NCBI GenBank assembly: GCA_019359725.1
Contig: JAHHGR010000015.1
Coordinates: forward strand, 1 to 64,000
Origin: Aphanocapsa lilacina HA4352-LM1
GTDB taxonomy: Bacteria > Cyanobacteriota > Cyanobacteriia > Gloeobacterales > Gloeobacteraceae
Length of the DNA: 64,000 nt
Direction of reading: 5' to 3'
Part shown: piece after piece, positions 1 through 7,915 of the stretch
How positions within the stretch are numbered: the stretch's first letter is position 1
Layout: each line of letters starts with the position of its first letter
Notes under the pieces: generated by a model
Databases searched by the model: none
What the model saw: only the letters and a program-made list of their open reading frames with translations
What the model was told of the DNA's origin: nothing
Made by a program: the position numbers and the translations under genes

Positions 1-117
1 GAGCAGGTGCAAAGGGCAATGGACATGATCAATGACCGCCCGCGAAAAGTGCTTGGTTATCGGACACCACGGGAGGTATTCTTAGCTCAGTCAGGTGCTG
101 TTGCACTTCAAACTTGA
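1..117 (+). pseudogene. IS30-family transposase, C-terminal tail (cut by window edge)
   Basis: The first frame of the window encodes 38 residues ending in a TGA. They contain the stretch NDRPRKVLGYRTPREVF followed by VALQT, which is the typical end of IS30-family DDE transposases. Only the tail is visible, so it cannot be told whether the rest of the gene is intact. The stop is followed within a few bases by IS4-like coding sequence, so the right end of this element abuts or has been fused to another transposase gene. Confidence 0.8.
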
Positions 118-627
118 ATGGGCCTTTTGATGCGTATCAAGAGCAATTACAAGTAAATTTTTGAAGGCAATGAAGGTCTGGTGCGTGTGGGGACAGGTAA
201 AGAATCGGGACAGTATCGCGTGGTCAGTTTTTGCGATATTGAGAACCGAGCCGAGTATCGATTGGTGACGAACTTGCCTGGCAAGGGCGAATGGCTTGTC
301 CGTGACGAAGAGGTGATGGAACTGTACCGTCAACGCTGGCAGATAGAGCTGTTATGGAAGTTTCCGAAGATGCATTTAAAGCTGAAGCGCTTGATGACAA
401 AAAACGAGAATGGCATCCGGATGCAGCTCTACGTCACCCTAATTGCTCACCGCCTGCTGGAACTGGTGGCTGTGCCAAAGATTTGGGGAAGCAAGCGGTT
501 GGATAAGTTGCGTTACTTGCAATGTTGTATGTGTCAGGAAGTCAGTTATGTGCATTGGCTGGGAAAATTGCTGGGCAGCTGGAGGCGCAGGGTCTGGCCG
601 CTCGAACTGTGTGCAAGCGTTTACTGA
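118..627 (+). pseudogene. IS4-like transposase remnant, N-terminally truncated
   Basis: The 181-627 frame has the IS4-family C-terminal region: a YRLVTNLP strand, then YRQRWQIELLWKF with the conserved Tyr/Arg/Glu helix, then LIAHRLLEL. The same frame reads upstream to about position 121 as LLMRIKSNYK, then an in-frame TAA at 154-156, then IFEGNEGLVRVGTG. This fits an IS4 transposase with one nonsense codon. The catalytic N-terminal aspartates are missing because the frame starts at the IS30 tail. The element is dead. The GTG at 181 in the ORF track is not a natural start. Confidence 0.75.
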
Positions 628-697
628 TTCAACACTTCTGGTGGCCAACCTACAAGGTGTCGTCTAGTCTAACAACGGACCCTTTGTGAAACATCAC

Positions 698-982
698 TCA
701 AGGCTGATGGTGCGCGATATATTCACGCAAGGCCCGATTGATGCTGGTTTGATAGCCTTCGTCTTGAGGGTGATTTCTTTTGAACCAGTCGATCAGGTCA
801 GCATCAAGGCGCAGGGTAATTTGTTGCTTGACAGGACGGTAAAACACACCGCGCCTAGCTCCACTCCAGTCTTGCACTTCAGGGATATCACTCGTGTTGA
901 TCTGCTCGTCTGGCAACTCTGCCAGAGACTGAAGCTGGGCTTTTTGTTGAGCCGTTAGATGCTCAGAAATTTCCTTCTTCAT
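698..982 (-). CDS. brnA: BrnA-type antitoxin
   Basis: This 94-residue protein ends in VKQQITLRLDADLIDWFK and GYQTSINRALREYI, the ribbon-helix-helix pattern of BrnA antitoxins, which neutralise BrnT and repress their own operon. The start is set at the ATG of MKKEISEHL. The longer 121-aa ORF in the track reads through the end of brnT and has no antitoxin-like sequence before this Met. The gene overlaps the end of brnT by 20 bp, so the two are translated from one message with toxin first, the usual brnTA order. Confidence 0.88.
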   Translation of the reverse strand: MKKEISEHLTAQQKAQLQSLAELPDEQINTSDIPEVQDWSGARRGVFYRPVKQQITLRLDADLIDWFKRNHPQDEGYQTSINRALREYIAHHQP

Positions 983-1259
983 ATGCCCTCCGTTCTTGCC
1001 TCGTGGCTTTACGGGCGCTGATGATCCGCCCAATTTCTTTATCGCTTTGCGGGTCATACACAAGCATTGTATGAACGACGATGATCGTTACCTGATCGAT
1101 GACCCCAACAGTTTGCCAGCGCTCTTCGTCGGGATAGCTGTCCATCCGACTGACAGCGAGGGGATCGTCAAAAACAAGCTGCGCGGTCTCAAAGTCCAGA
1201 CCATGTTTTGAAGCATTTGAGCTGCTTTTGTTTTCGTCCCATACCCAGAGCAACCTCAA
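963..1259 (-). CDS. brnT: BrnT-type ribonuclease toxin
   Basis: This 98-residue protein has the BrnT pattern: WDENKSSSNASKHGLDFE near the N terminus, VFDDP around residues 30-34, then a central hydrophobic strand and IISARKATRQERRAYE at the end. BrnT is a RelE-fold RNase that stalls translation. Length and motifs are complete, so the toxin looks functional. It is the first gene of the pair, directly downstream of a strong promoter whose -10 lies inside a repeated GTAGCTAC element. Confidence 0.9.
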   Translation of the reverse strand: MRLLWVWDENKSSSNASKHGLDFETAQLVFDDPLAVSRMDSYPDEERWQTVGVIDQVTIIVVHTMLVYDPQSDKEIGRIISARKATRQERRAYEEGNF

Positions 1260-1274
1260 CTCCCTACACCCAAC

Positions 1275-1312
1275 GTAGCTACAATTATGTAGCTACGGCA
1301 GTGGTTTGTCAA
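1275..1312 (-). promoter_or_regulatory. brnTA promoter with overlapping operator-like repeat
   Basis: Reading the minus strand, TTGACA (1312-1307) and CATAAT (1289-1284) are separated by exactly 17 bp, a near-consensus sigma-70 promoter ending about 25 bp before the brnT start. The 8-bp palindrome GTAGCTAC occurs twice (1275-1282 and 1289-1296) with a 6-bp gap that contains the -10. This is the expected geometry for a ribbon-helix-helix repressor such as BrnA. Repression by BrnA is inferred from the family. Confidence 0.7.
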
Positions 1313-1655
1313 GGATTTGTTGCATCCCACGAAAACTCTTAGCCAAAGATTCCCCCACTTCCTCTTTATAATTAGAGGAAAGAGTGCTGCGAAAATCCAC
1401 GGCGGCATAGGCCTTACAGTCGGTATTGTCTAGATTTTTCTTCTTTTTTGTCGCTGCTCATCGGCTTCTGATTCACAGCTCATTCTCAGCGATGCCCCGC
1501 CCATCCTGTCCAGGACCGTCTTGAGCATCGCCTCCCAACGCCCTGCTAGCGGGCAAGCTTGATCGAGCCCCGCTTCTGCACTGGCCAGTCTTCCCCTTAT
1601 TTTGCGCACCTCGGCTCTAGCCATGGCACCATAGGCGCGACTGCTCGCTGCGCCC
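1313..1655. other. Intergenic stretch with no recognised gene
   Basis: No convincing coding sequence was seen here. The 78-aa minus-strand ORF at 1430-1666 is alanine- and arginine-rich and resembles no family I know. An AT-rich patch (CCTCTTTATAATTAGAGG) around 1361-1378 contains a TATAAT and a CCTCT/AGAGG inverted repeat. It could be a promoter for the plus-strand Rpn-family gene. Confidence 0.4.
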
Positions 1656-2545
1656 GTGGCCGACACTGAACGCCGTCCCTTCGATACCAGTTTGCAGGGC
1701 CTTGCCGCTCTCTACAGCCAACACTTCCTCGCCTGGCTGCGTGGTCCAGATGCTACATGGCAGCAAGAACTCAACTCCGTTATCGTTGCTCAGCAACGTC
1801 GCGCCGACTTTCTGATCCGCTTTCTCGACGCGCAGGGCCAGCCGCAACTGCTGCATGTCGAGTTCCAGACCGTTGTGCAGCGCGGCGAGCTGCGCGAGGA
1901 GCTACCTGTGCGCATGGCATGGCCACCTACGCCGCCTTCGTACTCAATCGCTACGGCCAAGTGCCACAGCAGGTGCTGGTGCTGCTGCGGGACAGTGCCG
2001 CCAGCCGCCGGGTGCCGGAGTATTTCGCCCAGGGCGGCCTGCGTGCGGACTATCAGCTGGTGCGTCTGTGGGAGCAGGACCCGGCGCCTATCCTGACGGG
2101 TGGCCTGGTCGGGTTGATGCCCCTGGTGCCGCTGATGGGCAGCCAGGAAGTAGAGGGCTTGCTCAGCGCCAGCGTCGAGGCGGTCGAAGCAGGACTAGAA
2201 TCGAGCCAGGAGCGCAACGAAGTGCTCGCTGTAACAGGCTTGCTCGCCTCGCTGCGCGACGGACAGGCGGTGGCGGAGTTTTTTCGCAGGAGGTCGCTGA
2301 TGAATCTGTTGCAACAGACGCCGCTGTTTCAGGAGCTGACCCGAGACATCGTGCTCGAAACCGAGCGGCGCAGCAAAGTCCAGACATTGCTCCACCAACT
2401 GGGGCACAGGTTCGGGTCAGTGCCCGAAGCCGTGGCCACGGCTCTGCAAGCGATCACGGATCCACAGATCCTGGACCGGCTTAGCCTTGCCCTGCTCGAC
2501 GCTCCGGATCTGGACACTTTCCGTCGGCAGCTGCCTCCCGACTGA
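1656..2545 (+). pseudogene. Rpn/T-den family protein, frameshifted by a 5-bp duplication
   Basis: Two overlapping frames together give one protein. The first (1656 to about 1915) encodes FDTSLQGLAALYSQHFLAWL and RADFLIRFLDAQGQPQLLHVEFQ, the Rpn (PD-(D/E)XK-like, transposase_31/DUF4351) N-terminal region. The second (about 1918-2545) continues with ATYAAFVLNRYGQVPQQVLVLLR and ends in a C-terminal region with LLHQLGHRFGSVPEA and LDRLSLALLDAPDLDTF, typical of DUF4351 tails. At the join the sequence reads GCATGGCATGGCC. Removing one ATGGC copy restores a single frame of about 295 residues. The gene is therefore probably a recent pseudogene. Confidence 0.8.
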
Positions 2546-2614
2546 CGGATCTGCAGATTCTCGCTCGCCGCGCCGACGGTGCGGCGTCAGCATCGGGGCA
2601 GGGGGTACGGCCGC

Positions 2615-2878
2615 TCAGTGTTCCATGCCCCGGTCTCTATCGCTTTTCTTTTGGCGCTCGGCCCTCCGCTTCTCCACCTTGCCCAGGGTTGTCCCGAAGC
2701 GATCCACGTCTTCATCGCTCAGCTCGAAAGTCACCACCCGCCCGTGCTCGACGCAGCAGAGCACCCCGCGCCCGTCCTTGGCCGTGACCGTGTAGTCTTC
2801 GCCTTGCAGCTCGACACGGTCGTGGCCTCCCCCCTGCATGATCCGCTTGCCGTCCCGCTCCTCACCCAGGTGACCCAT
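2615..2878 (-). CDS. Small conserved-looking hypothetical protein
   Basis: This 87-residue ORF starts 21 bp after the lptB stop on the same strand, with GAGAAG about 7 nt before the ATG. It has a mixed beta/charged composition (RVELQGEDYTVTAKDGRGV, VVTFELSDEDVDRF) and a highly charged C terminus (KVEKRRAERQKKSDRDRG). I do not recognise a family. The amphipathic pattern and operon-like placement favour a real gene; it could still be chance in GC-rich DNA. Confidence 0.5.
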   Translation of the reverse strand: MGHLGEERDGKRIMQGGGHDRVELQGEDYTVTAKDGRGVLCCVEHGRVVTFELSDEDVDRFGTTLGKVEKRRAERQKKSDRDRGMEH

Positions 2879-2899
2879 CAGCTTCTCGTCAAAACAGAG

Positions 2900-3628
2900 C
2901 TAAAGCTGGAAATCCTCGCCCAGGTAGTACTGGCGCACCAGCGGATTGACGGCCATCTCGACGGGGGTACCGGCGGCAAAGACCTTGCCCTGGGCCATGA
3001 TGTAGGCCCGGTCAGTGGTGGAGAGGGTGGCGCGCACATTGTGATCGGTGATCAGAATGCCGATGCCCCGGTTGCGCAGGCGGGCGATCATCTTCTGAAT
3101 GTCGGCGACGGCGATGGGATCGATCCCGGCGAACGGTTCATCGAGCAGCAAAAACTGCGGACCTTCCATACCTGCGGCCAGCGCCCGGGCGATTTCGACC
3201 CGGCGCGACTCGCCGCCTGAGACTTGGATGCCCAGGCTTTTGCGGATGGTGCTGATCCCGAACTCCTCCAGCAGTTCCTCCAAGCGCTTGCGCCAGAACT
3301 TGCGGGGTACACCGGTCTGCTCGAGCACCAGCAGAATATTTTCTTCGACGCTCAGGCGGCGGAAGATACTCTGCTGCTGCGGCAGATAGCCGATGCCGAG
3401 CCGGGCGCGACGGTGCATCGGCAGGGTGGTGATGTCGCGCTCGTCTAGACCGATGCTGCCGCTGTCGGGCTTCTCCAGACCCGTAATCATGTAAAACGTC
3501 GTGGTCTTGCCCGCACCGTTGGGACCGAGCAGCCCCACCACCTCGCCCTGCTCGACTGCGAGGCTCACCGCGTCGACTACGACCCGTTTGCTGTACTGCT
3601 TGGAAATTTGATTGACGGTGATTTTCAC
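2900..3628 (-). CDS. lptB: LPS export ABC transporter ATP-binding protein LptB
   Basis: LptB is the ATPase that powers extraction of lipopolysaccharide from the inner membrane. The 242-residue protein has Walker [10 protein letters not shown], a Q-loop (YLPQQ), the signature [15 protein letters not shown], Walker [15 protein letters not shown] and the switch His in LITDHNVR. The C-terminal [12 protein letters not shown] is characteristic of LptB. Start GTG at 3628 is chosen because it overlaps the lptA stop by 4 nt (GTGA). The 397-aa ORF in the track extends wrongly through lptA. Downstream is a small hypothetical gene. Confidence 0.95.
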   Translation of the reverse strand: MKITVNQISKQYSKRVVVDAVSLAVEQGEVVGLLGPNGAGKTTTFYMITGLEKPDSGSIGLDERDITTLPMHRRARLGIGYLPQQQSIFRRLSVEENILLVLEQTGVPRKFWRKRLEELLEEFGISTIRKSLGIQVSGGESRRVEIARALAAGMEGPQFLLLDEPFAGIDPIAVADIQKMIARLRNRGIGILITDHNVRATLSTTDRAYIMAQGKVFAAGTPVEMAVNPLVRQYYLGEDFQL

Positions 3629-4083
3629 TGCTGCGGCTTGGATTCGGAGGTTTTCTGCGGCGGCTCCTGCGGATCTTCGGAGGGGGGAACGGTGTAGATG
3701 GCTTCCACTTGCTTGCCCTCGGGAGGCTGGGCGTCGAAGATACCCTTGTCGATAAAATAGGTCATCACCTCGGCGTTCATGCGGTTCTCGTCCTGAATGG
3801 CCCGCACGTTGCCCGACAGGACAATCTTCTTCTCGCGCATCAGATAGGTGGCCTTCTGGGCAGTTGCCACCACCTTGCGCGCCGGATATTCGATGCGCAC
3901 GTTGCCGCGGGCGATCACGATACCGGCTTTGGTGTCCGCTTCTTGAACATCGGAAGTGATCTTCAACTGTCCACCGCCGCCGCCGGCACCAGCCCGGCTG
4001 GCGGTCTGGGCGGCGATGGCCTGGGACATGACAACACTTCCAGCCGCCAGCGCGCCTACCAACCATAGTGCTGTCCGTCCCAT
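3625..4083 (-). CDS. lptA: LptA/OstA-like periplasmic LPS transport protein
   Basis: This 152-residue secreted protein starts with a signal peptide ([21 protein letters not shown]). It continues with the OstA beta-jellyroll pattern: [60 protein letters not shown]. In Gram-negatives LptA bridges LPS from the inner membrane to LptD. The start ATG at 4083 gives a proper signal peptide; the 217-aa track ORF runs back over the divergent Nudix gene. It overlaps lptB by 4 nt, so the pair is translationally coupled. Confidence 0.85.
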   Translation of the reverse strand: MGRTALWLVGALAAGSVVMSQAIAAQTASRAGAGGGGGQLKITSDVQEADTKAGIVIARGNVRIEYPARKVVATAQKATYLMREKKIVLSGNVRAIQDENRMNAEVMTYFIDKGIFDAQPPEGKQVEAIYTVPPSEDPQEPPQKTSESKPQQ

Positions 4084-4171
4084 CTTTCGCCAACCCTCAC
4101 TTTTTCCTATGATGCCACGAGCGCCGGTCGTACCCGGTACCATGGCGCAGGGAGCCGGAGAGATTTTGTCC

Positions 4172-4729
4172 ATGAGCATCGAGCGCCTCGATCGCCAACC
4201 GGTCCACAGCGGCAGCCGGCTGAGTCTGTTTCGTGACCGCGTGCGCCTTCCCAATGGGCTGGTGCGCACCTGGGACATCCTTGAGCAGCCGCCGGTGGCG
4301 GTAATCTTGCCCTACCGGAGCGGACCGGACGGCGCACAGGTGCTGATGGTGCGCCAGTACCGCTACGCCATCGGCCAGGATTTGCTTGAATTTCCAGCGG
4401 GGATCGTCGAAGCGGGCGAAGATCCCGCCGCCGCCGCCCGCCGCGAACTGGCCGAGGAGACCGGGCTTACAGCAGCGCGTTGGGTGATCTTGCCGCCGGT
4501 TTACCGGATGCCGGGCAACTCCAACGAGCGCACCCACTTTTTTCTGGCCACCAATCTCGCCGCCGCCGACAGCTACGGCGTCGATCCCGAGGAGGATATC
4601 GCCCTGGAGTGGCTGGCGGTGGAGGAGTTCGAAAGCCGTATCCATCGCAGCCAAATCGAAGACGGCAAAAGCCTCATCCTCTGGCTTTTGGCCCAACCGC
4701 ACCTGTGGGCAGCGACTTCTCTGCCTTAG
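4172..4729 (+). CDS. Nudix hydrolase, ADP-ribose pyrophosphatase type
   Basis: This 185-residue protein contains a complete Nudix box, G-x5-E-x7-REL-x-EE-x-GL, in GIVEAGEDPAAAARRELAEE. The upstream strand VLMVRQYRYAIGQDLLEFPAG is typical of the ADP-ribose/nucleoside-diphosphate-sugar pyrophosphatase branch, which cleaves ADP-ribose to AMP and ribose-5-phosphate. Two earlier in-frame Met codons exist, but MSIERLDRQPVHSG is the usual family start and follows a GGAG. The gene diverges from lptA. Confidence 0.88.
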   Translation: MSIERLDRQPVHSGSRLSLFRDRVRLPNGLVRTWDILEQPPVAVILPYRSGPDGAQVLMVRQYRYAIGQDLLEFPAGIVEAGEDPAAAARRELAEETGLTAARWVILPPVYRMPGNSNERTHFFLATNLAAADSYGVDPEEDIALEWLAVEEFESRIHRSQIEDGKSLILWLLAQPHLWAATSLP

Positions 4730-4941
4730 GTTACCGGCGGCTGGAGTTTTGAGCAGCAGGAACGGGATGCCGCAGCCGCATGAAGTAAAGTCAACACACT
4801 TTGTCAAGTCTTACAATTTCTCTCGATTTTTAGGGACTGTCCATTTAGAGCTTGCACAGAGGTGTGCCATCCCTATAGGCTCCTCGACTGGTGTCGATTT
4901 CGGTCGATATCAGCCGGGACTTTTATCGAGGAGCCAAAGCT

Positions 4942-5759
4942 ATGATCCACATCGCGTCCATGCGCGGGTTTTGTGCCGGTCTGTGCGTCTTGCTGCTGAC
5001 GGTGGGCACTGTGGCCCACGCCCAGCCGCCGGTTGTTGAACTTACAGGCGGGCCGTTGCCCGTCGATCACCCTGCCGCCCAAGCCGATCCGGGGTTTTTG
5101 GGACTGCCGGACCTGGTCCCGCCGCCTTACGATCCCAACAGTCCCCGGCTACCGGACGCTTTGGCCCTTAGGGAAATGGGCTACAACCCGCTGACCGGCG
5201 AGGTGCACATGGGCGCCCCGGCGAAGTTGCCCGCAGGCAACCTGTCCAGCTTTACCCCCGCCTACGCGGGTCCGGATGGGGGCAAAGGCAGCGCCGATCC
5301 TGGCTCCGACAGCGTCATCGGCACCGACAACCGCGTGCAGATTACCAGCACCACCACCTTTCCCTATCGGGCGGTCACCAAGCTCAACGTCCAGTTTCCC
5401 TACGGTGCCGGCGGCTGATCACCCTCAATTCGTCCGTGGGCACCACCACCGGCTGGATGGGTTACGGCTACGATTCGACAATCGTGGGCACCACCGGCAA
5501 CATCGCCGGGTATCCCGGCGACAAAGGCGGCTCGACGATGTGGTACGACAACGACCCGGTGATCAGCGCCACTACCTATCGGGTCACCTACAACATCGAT
5601 ACCTACGGCGGCCAGAGCGGCAGCGGCGTCTACCAGTCGTCGGGCAGCACGCTCACGGTCTTCGCCACCCACACCAACGGCGGCTCCTCCAACAGCGGCA
5701 CCCGCATCGATTCGAGCAAGAACAGCACCCTTGGTTCGTGGATCAGCAGCGGGTATTGA
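4942..5759 (+). pseudogene. V8/glutamyl-endopeptidase-like serine protease, catalytic core deleted
   Basis: The 5' part (start ATG 4942 after GAGGAG) encodes a signal peptide (GFCAGLCVLLLTVGTVAHAQ), a propeptide, and the mature start GTDNRVQITSTTTFPYRAVTKL. The frame stops at 5418. A second frame continues to 5759 as NSSVGTTTGWMGYG, GYPGDKGGSTMWYDND, then YNIDTYGGQSGSGVY (the nucleophile Ser region) and HTNGGSSNSGTRI. In the family roughly 70-110 residues carrying the catalytic His and Asp lie between these blocks. Here they are missing and the frame changes at the junction near 5410-5425. The gene cannot make an active protease. Confidence 0.75.
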
Positions 5760-5779
5760 TCTCTCCCCCGGCTTCGCTG

Positions 5780-5798
5780 CCCCCCTTAGCAAGGGGGG
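5780..5798. repeat. Short palindromic C6TT-N3-AAG6 repeat element
   Basis: CCCCCCTTAGCAAGGGGGG forms a perfect 8-bp stem with a 3-nt loop directly beside the ycf39 stop codon. A very similar element lies at 28721-28737 next to the glucan phosphorylase stop. Such C-run/G-run palindromes are dispersed in cyanobacterial genomes and may act as transcription terminators between converging units. Confidence 0.6.
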
Positions 5799-6767
5799 TT
5801 AGAACGGCGACTTGACCTTGGGCTCCTGGTAGTTCTTCTCGCGCAGCCGCCGCTTGATGATTGCGAAGTACTCCTGCAGGAACGGTTCTACCTTGGTTAG
5901 CGACGTGGCGGGAATGCCGAACAGCTCTCCCGCCGCTTCCATATCGGCGCTGTAGGTTTGGCCGGTGGTGAACGCCTCGCTGAAGCGCAACAGCTCGATA
6001 AGGTTTGGGTTCAGCATTCTGGCCAACAGTTCGTTGATGCGCTTCTGGCCTTCAGAAAGAATGCTCACCTTGGGCATCTGCTTGATGCCGGACAGATCGT
6101 CGCACAGCTTGATGAGGGCCTGGACATCCCAGACTTCGGGGCCGCTTACCCCAACTGTGCGGTTTTCGAGGGCAGGAAGGGTGCAGGCGGCCACTGCGAA
6201 TTTCGCCGCATCCAAGGTGCTGATGTAGGCAATCGGCGAGGGGTTGCGCTGGATGCGCACGGGTTTTTTCTCCAGAATCGGCAGGGCAAATTCGGGAATG
6301 AGCCCCTGCATGAAGGCACTCAGCCGCAGGATGGTGTAGGGCACCCCCGAGCGCTCGATATGCTCCTCGACTTTGCGCTTGATGCGCATCATTTTGTTGC
6401 CCGCAAATTCGTCGCAGCGCAGTACTGACGTGTAGACCAGCCGCTGGAGGAGTCGGCCGCGCATCGCATCGACAAAGGCGCGCACGCCGACATCATCCAC
6501 GTTGTCGATGTTGTTGGTCTTGTCGCGGCCGTCGCGGCTCGCCAGGGCACTGGGCGTGAGGATCACCGCCTCCATTTCGGCAAGCAGCGGCCCGTAGCAG
6601 TCCGCCTCGCGCAAGTCACCGCCAAACAGTTGCGCCCCCCACTGCTCCAGAAACTGGGCCTTCTCGCGGTTGCGCACCGCGCAGCGGACCGTATGTCCCT
6701 CGTCGATCGCCCGCCGCACGACCTGCCGTCCCAGGTTGCCCGTCGCACCCACCACCAGGATCTTCAT
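5799..6767 (-). CDS. ycf39: Ycf39-like NAD(P)-binding atypical SDR (photosystem II assembly)
   Basis: This 322-residue protein begins with the NmrA-like dinucleotide-binding motif MKILVVGATGNLGRQVVRRA. It continues with VRNREKAQFLEQWGAQLFGGDL, YTILRLSAFMQGLIPEFA and a long helical C terminus ending EPFLQEYFAIIKRRL, as in Ycf39/HCF244. In cyanobacteria and chloroplasts this family helps insert chlorophyll into D1 during photosystem II assembly. The protein is at the thylakoid, or in Gloeobacter the plasma membrane. It stands alone between a decayed protease and an HNH nuclease. Assignment within the NmrA/SDR superfamily is by overall pattern. Confidence 0.8.
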   Translation of the reverse strand: MKILVVGATGNLGRQVVRRAIDEGHTVRCAVRNREKAQFLEQWGAQLFGGDLREADCYGPLLAEMEAVILTPSALASRDGRDKTNNIDNVDDVGVRAFVDAMRGRLLQRLVYTSVLRCDEFAGNKMMRIKRKVEEHIERSGVPYTILRLSAFMQGLIPEFALPILEKKPVRIQRNPSPIAYISTLDAAKFAVAACTLPALENRTVGVSGPEVWDVQALIKLCDDLSGIKQMPKVSILSEGQKRINELLARMLNPNLIELLRFSEAFTTGQTYSADMEAAGELFGIPATSLTKVEPFLQEYFAIIKRRLREKNYQEPKVKSPF

Positions 6768-6828
6768 CTTTACCGTCCCACTGCTTATAACAAAATGTTA
6801 CAGCCCTCTCAGAAGTGGGGATCAGGTT

Positions 6829-7410
6829 TTAGAGATCCAACCATAAATCGACTGCATCCGCTGATATCTGACCTTCGCAGTTGGGCAGTTTGCCGCTCAG
6901 GACGAGGGTAATCGCTTCGAATTGGCGAGGGGTGGCCTGCGGGTAGCGCAGGGTCGCATCGACGGTGCCGGAGGCGATGAGGGGCAGTTGTACCGAGGGG
7001 TCCGCCTGGATGGCGGGTAGATAAGCAAGCAGGTATTCCGGCAGCGGGGCGCAGCGGCCCGGGAAGTGGCGGTCGAAGTAGATGATGTAGTCACTCTTCC
7101 AGAGGTTGCATCCTTGACAGAGCGGTTGCAGGTTCTTCGCCTCGTTGGGGCCGCCGCGGCTGACCGGCACGATGTGATCGCGGGCGACGATCCCGGCGGT
7201 GGCCCAGGGTTTGCCGCAGCAGGGACAGGCGCGGTACCAGCGCAGCAGATCCCAAAATTCCCACTCCTCCACCTGGCCCACCGGGTCGTAGGCGGCGCGG
7301 CGCTCCTTCGCTTTTTTGGCGCGCGAGCGCACGGCGGCCAGGTCCACACAGCCGGGGCAGGGGTCGGTGCGCAGCAAAAAATCTTGAAGGCAATGGGGGC
7401 AGCGGTGCAT
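6829..7410 (-). CDS. HNH endonuclease domain protein
   Basis: This 193-residue protein has an N-terminal zinc-ribbon-like segment (MHRCPHC then CPGC), a second pair (CPCC), and the HNH core ARDHIVPVSRGGPNEAKNLQ followed by LCQGCNLWKSD. The C-terminal 80 residues are unassigned. Start MHRCPHC is chosen over the longer track ORF because AGGA lies 8 nt upstream. The family cleaves DNA, but the biological role is unknown. No methyltransferase, phage or intron context is nearby. Confidence 0.8.
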   Translation of the reverse strand: MHRCPHCLQDFLLRTDPCPGCVDLAAVRSRAKKAKERRAAYDPVGQVEEWEFWDLLRWYRACPCCGKPWATAGIVARDHIVPVSRGGPNEAKNLQPLCQGCNLWKSDYIIYFDRHFPGRCAPLPEYLLAYLPAIQADPSVQLPLIASGTVDATLRYPQATPRQFEAITLVLSGKLPNCEGQISADAVDLWLDL

Positions 7411-7484
7411 GCCACCCATCCTACCCGGAGGCCCAAAGCGCCTCCCATCCAGGTCTGCACCAGGCTTTATGTACACCAGCGCCT

Positions 7485-7805
7485 TCAGGAAAAACAGCCG
7501 GGTATCAACTGAAAATTCTCATCCCGGGAGCTCTGAAGCCAAAGCGTAACCGCGCCCAGCCTGAGACCATTTGGACCTTGTATTTCTCCAGACACTTCAT
7601 AGAATGTTCCATACTAATCTTCTCTGTCTCTTCTAGCGTCGTTACGAGCAATCAAATCGTTTATTGCAGACAGTAGAAACTCTGGATCGCTCAGCAGAGA
7701 ACCTGCCTGTGCCAAATATTTGGATTTGTCGTCACGGACTCTGGGTACCAACAGGTATCGCGTGAGCTTTTGTTCCGGAATGAGCGCACTCTGGGGAATC
7801 CTCAT
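7485..7805 (-). pseudogene. DUF6883-like protein interrupted by one in-frame TAG
   Basis: The 63-residue track ORF begins MRIPQSALIPEQKLTRYLLV with DDKSKYLAQAGSLL and stops at a TAG (7616-7614). The same frame continues past the stop as YGTFYEVSGEIQGPNGLRLG and AVTLWLQSSRDENFQLIPG to a TGA at 7485. Together this is a continuous 106-residue protein of a type common in cyanobacteria: N-terminal KLTxYLL/DKSKxLAQAG, then YG-x-Y-x-V-x-G and a final beta strand. One nonsense codon is the only lesion visible. The DUF number is recalled from pattern, not searched. Confidence 0.6.
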
Positions 7806-7864
7806 CCACTATCCGCGGTCCCGTATTCAGCATAGGCCAAGGGAAACTCCCGCGCACAAACCGA

Positions 7865-7894
7865 GAACCCCGGCAGCAAGCGCTGCCGGGGTTC
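7865..7894 (-). terminator. Hairpin terminator downstream of glnA
   Basis: GAACCCCGGCAG and CTGCCGGGGTTC form a perfect 12-bp stem with loop CAAGCG. It lies 21 bp past the glnA stop on the minus strand. No long U-run follows, so it may work as a weak intrinsic terminator or as a 3' stabilising hairpin. Confidence 0.7.
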
Positions 7895-7915
7895 AAAATG
7901 CCACTCAGGCGTCCG

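Noticed and set aside
1430-1666. 78-aa minus-strand ORF
   Set aside because: Biased Ala/Arg composition, no family, no ribosome-binding site. It overlaps the start of the Rpn-family gene.
5276-5815. 179-aa plus-strand ORF across the protease pseudogene
   Set aside because: Its Arg/His-rich sequence is an out-of-frame reading of the protease; the protease-like frames are clearly the original ones.
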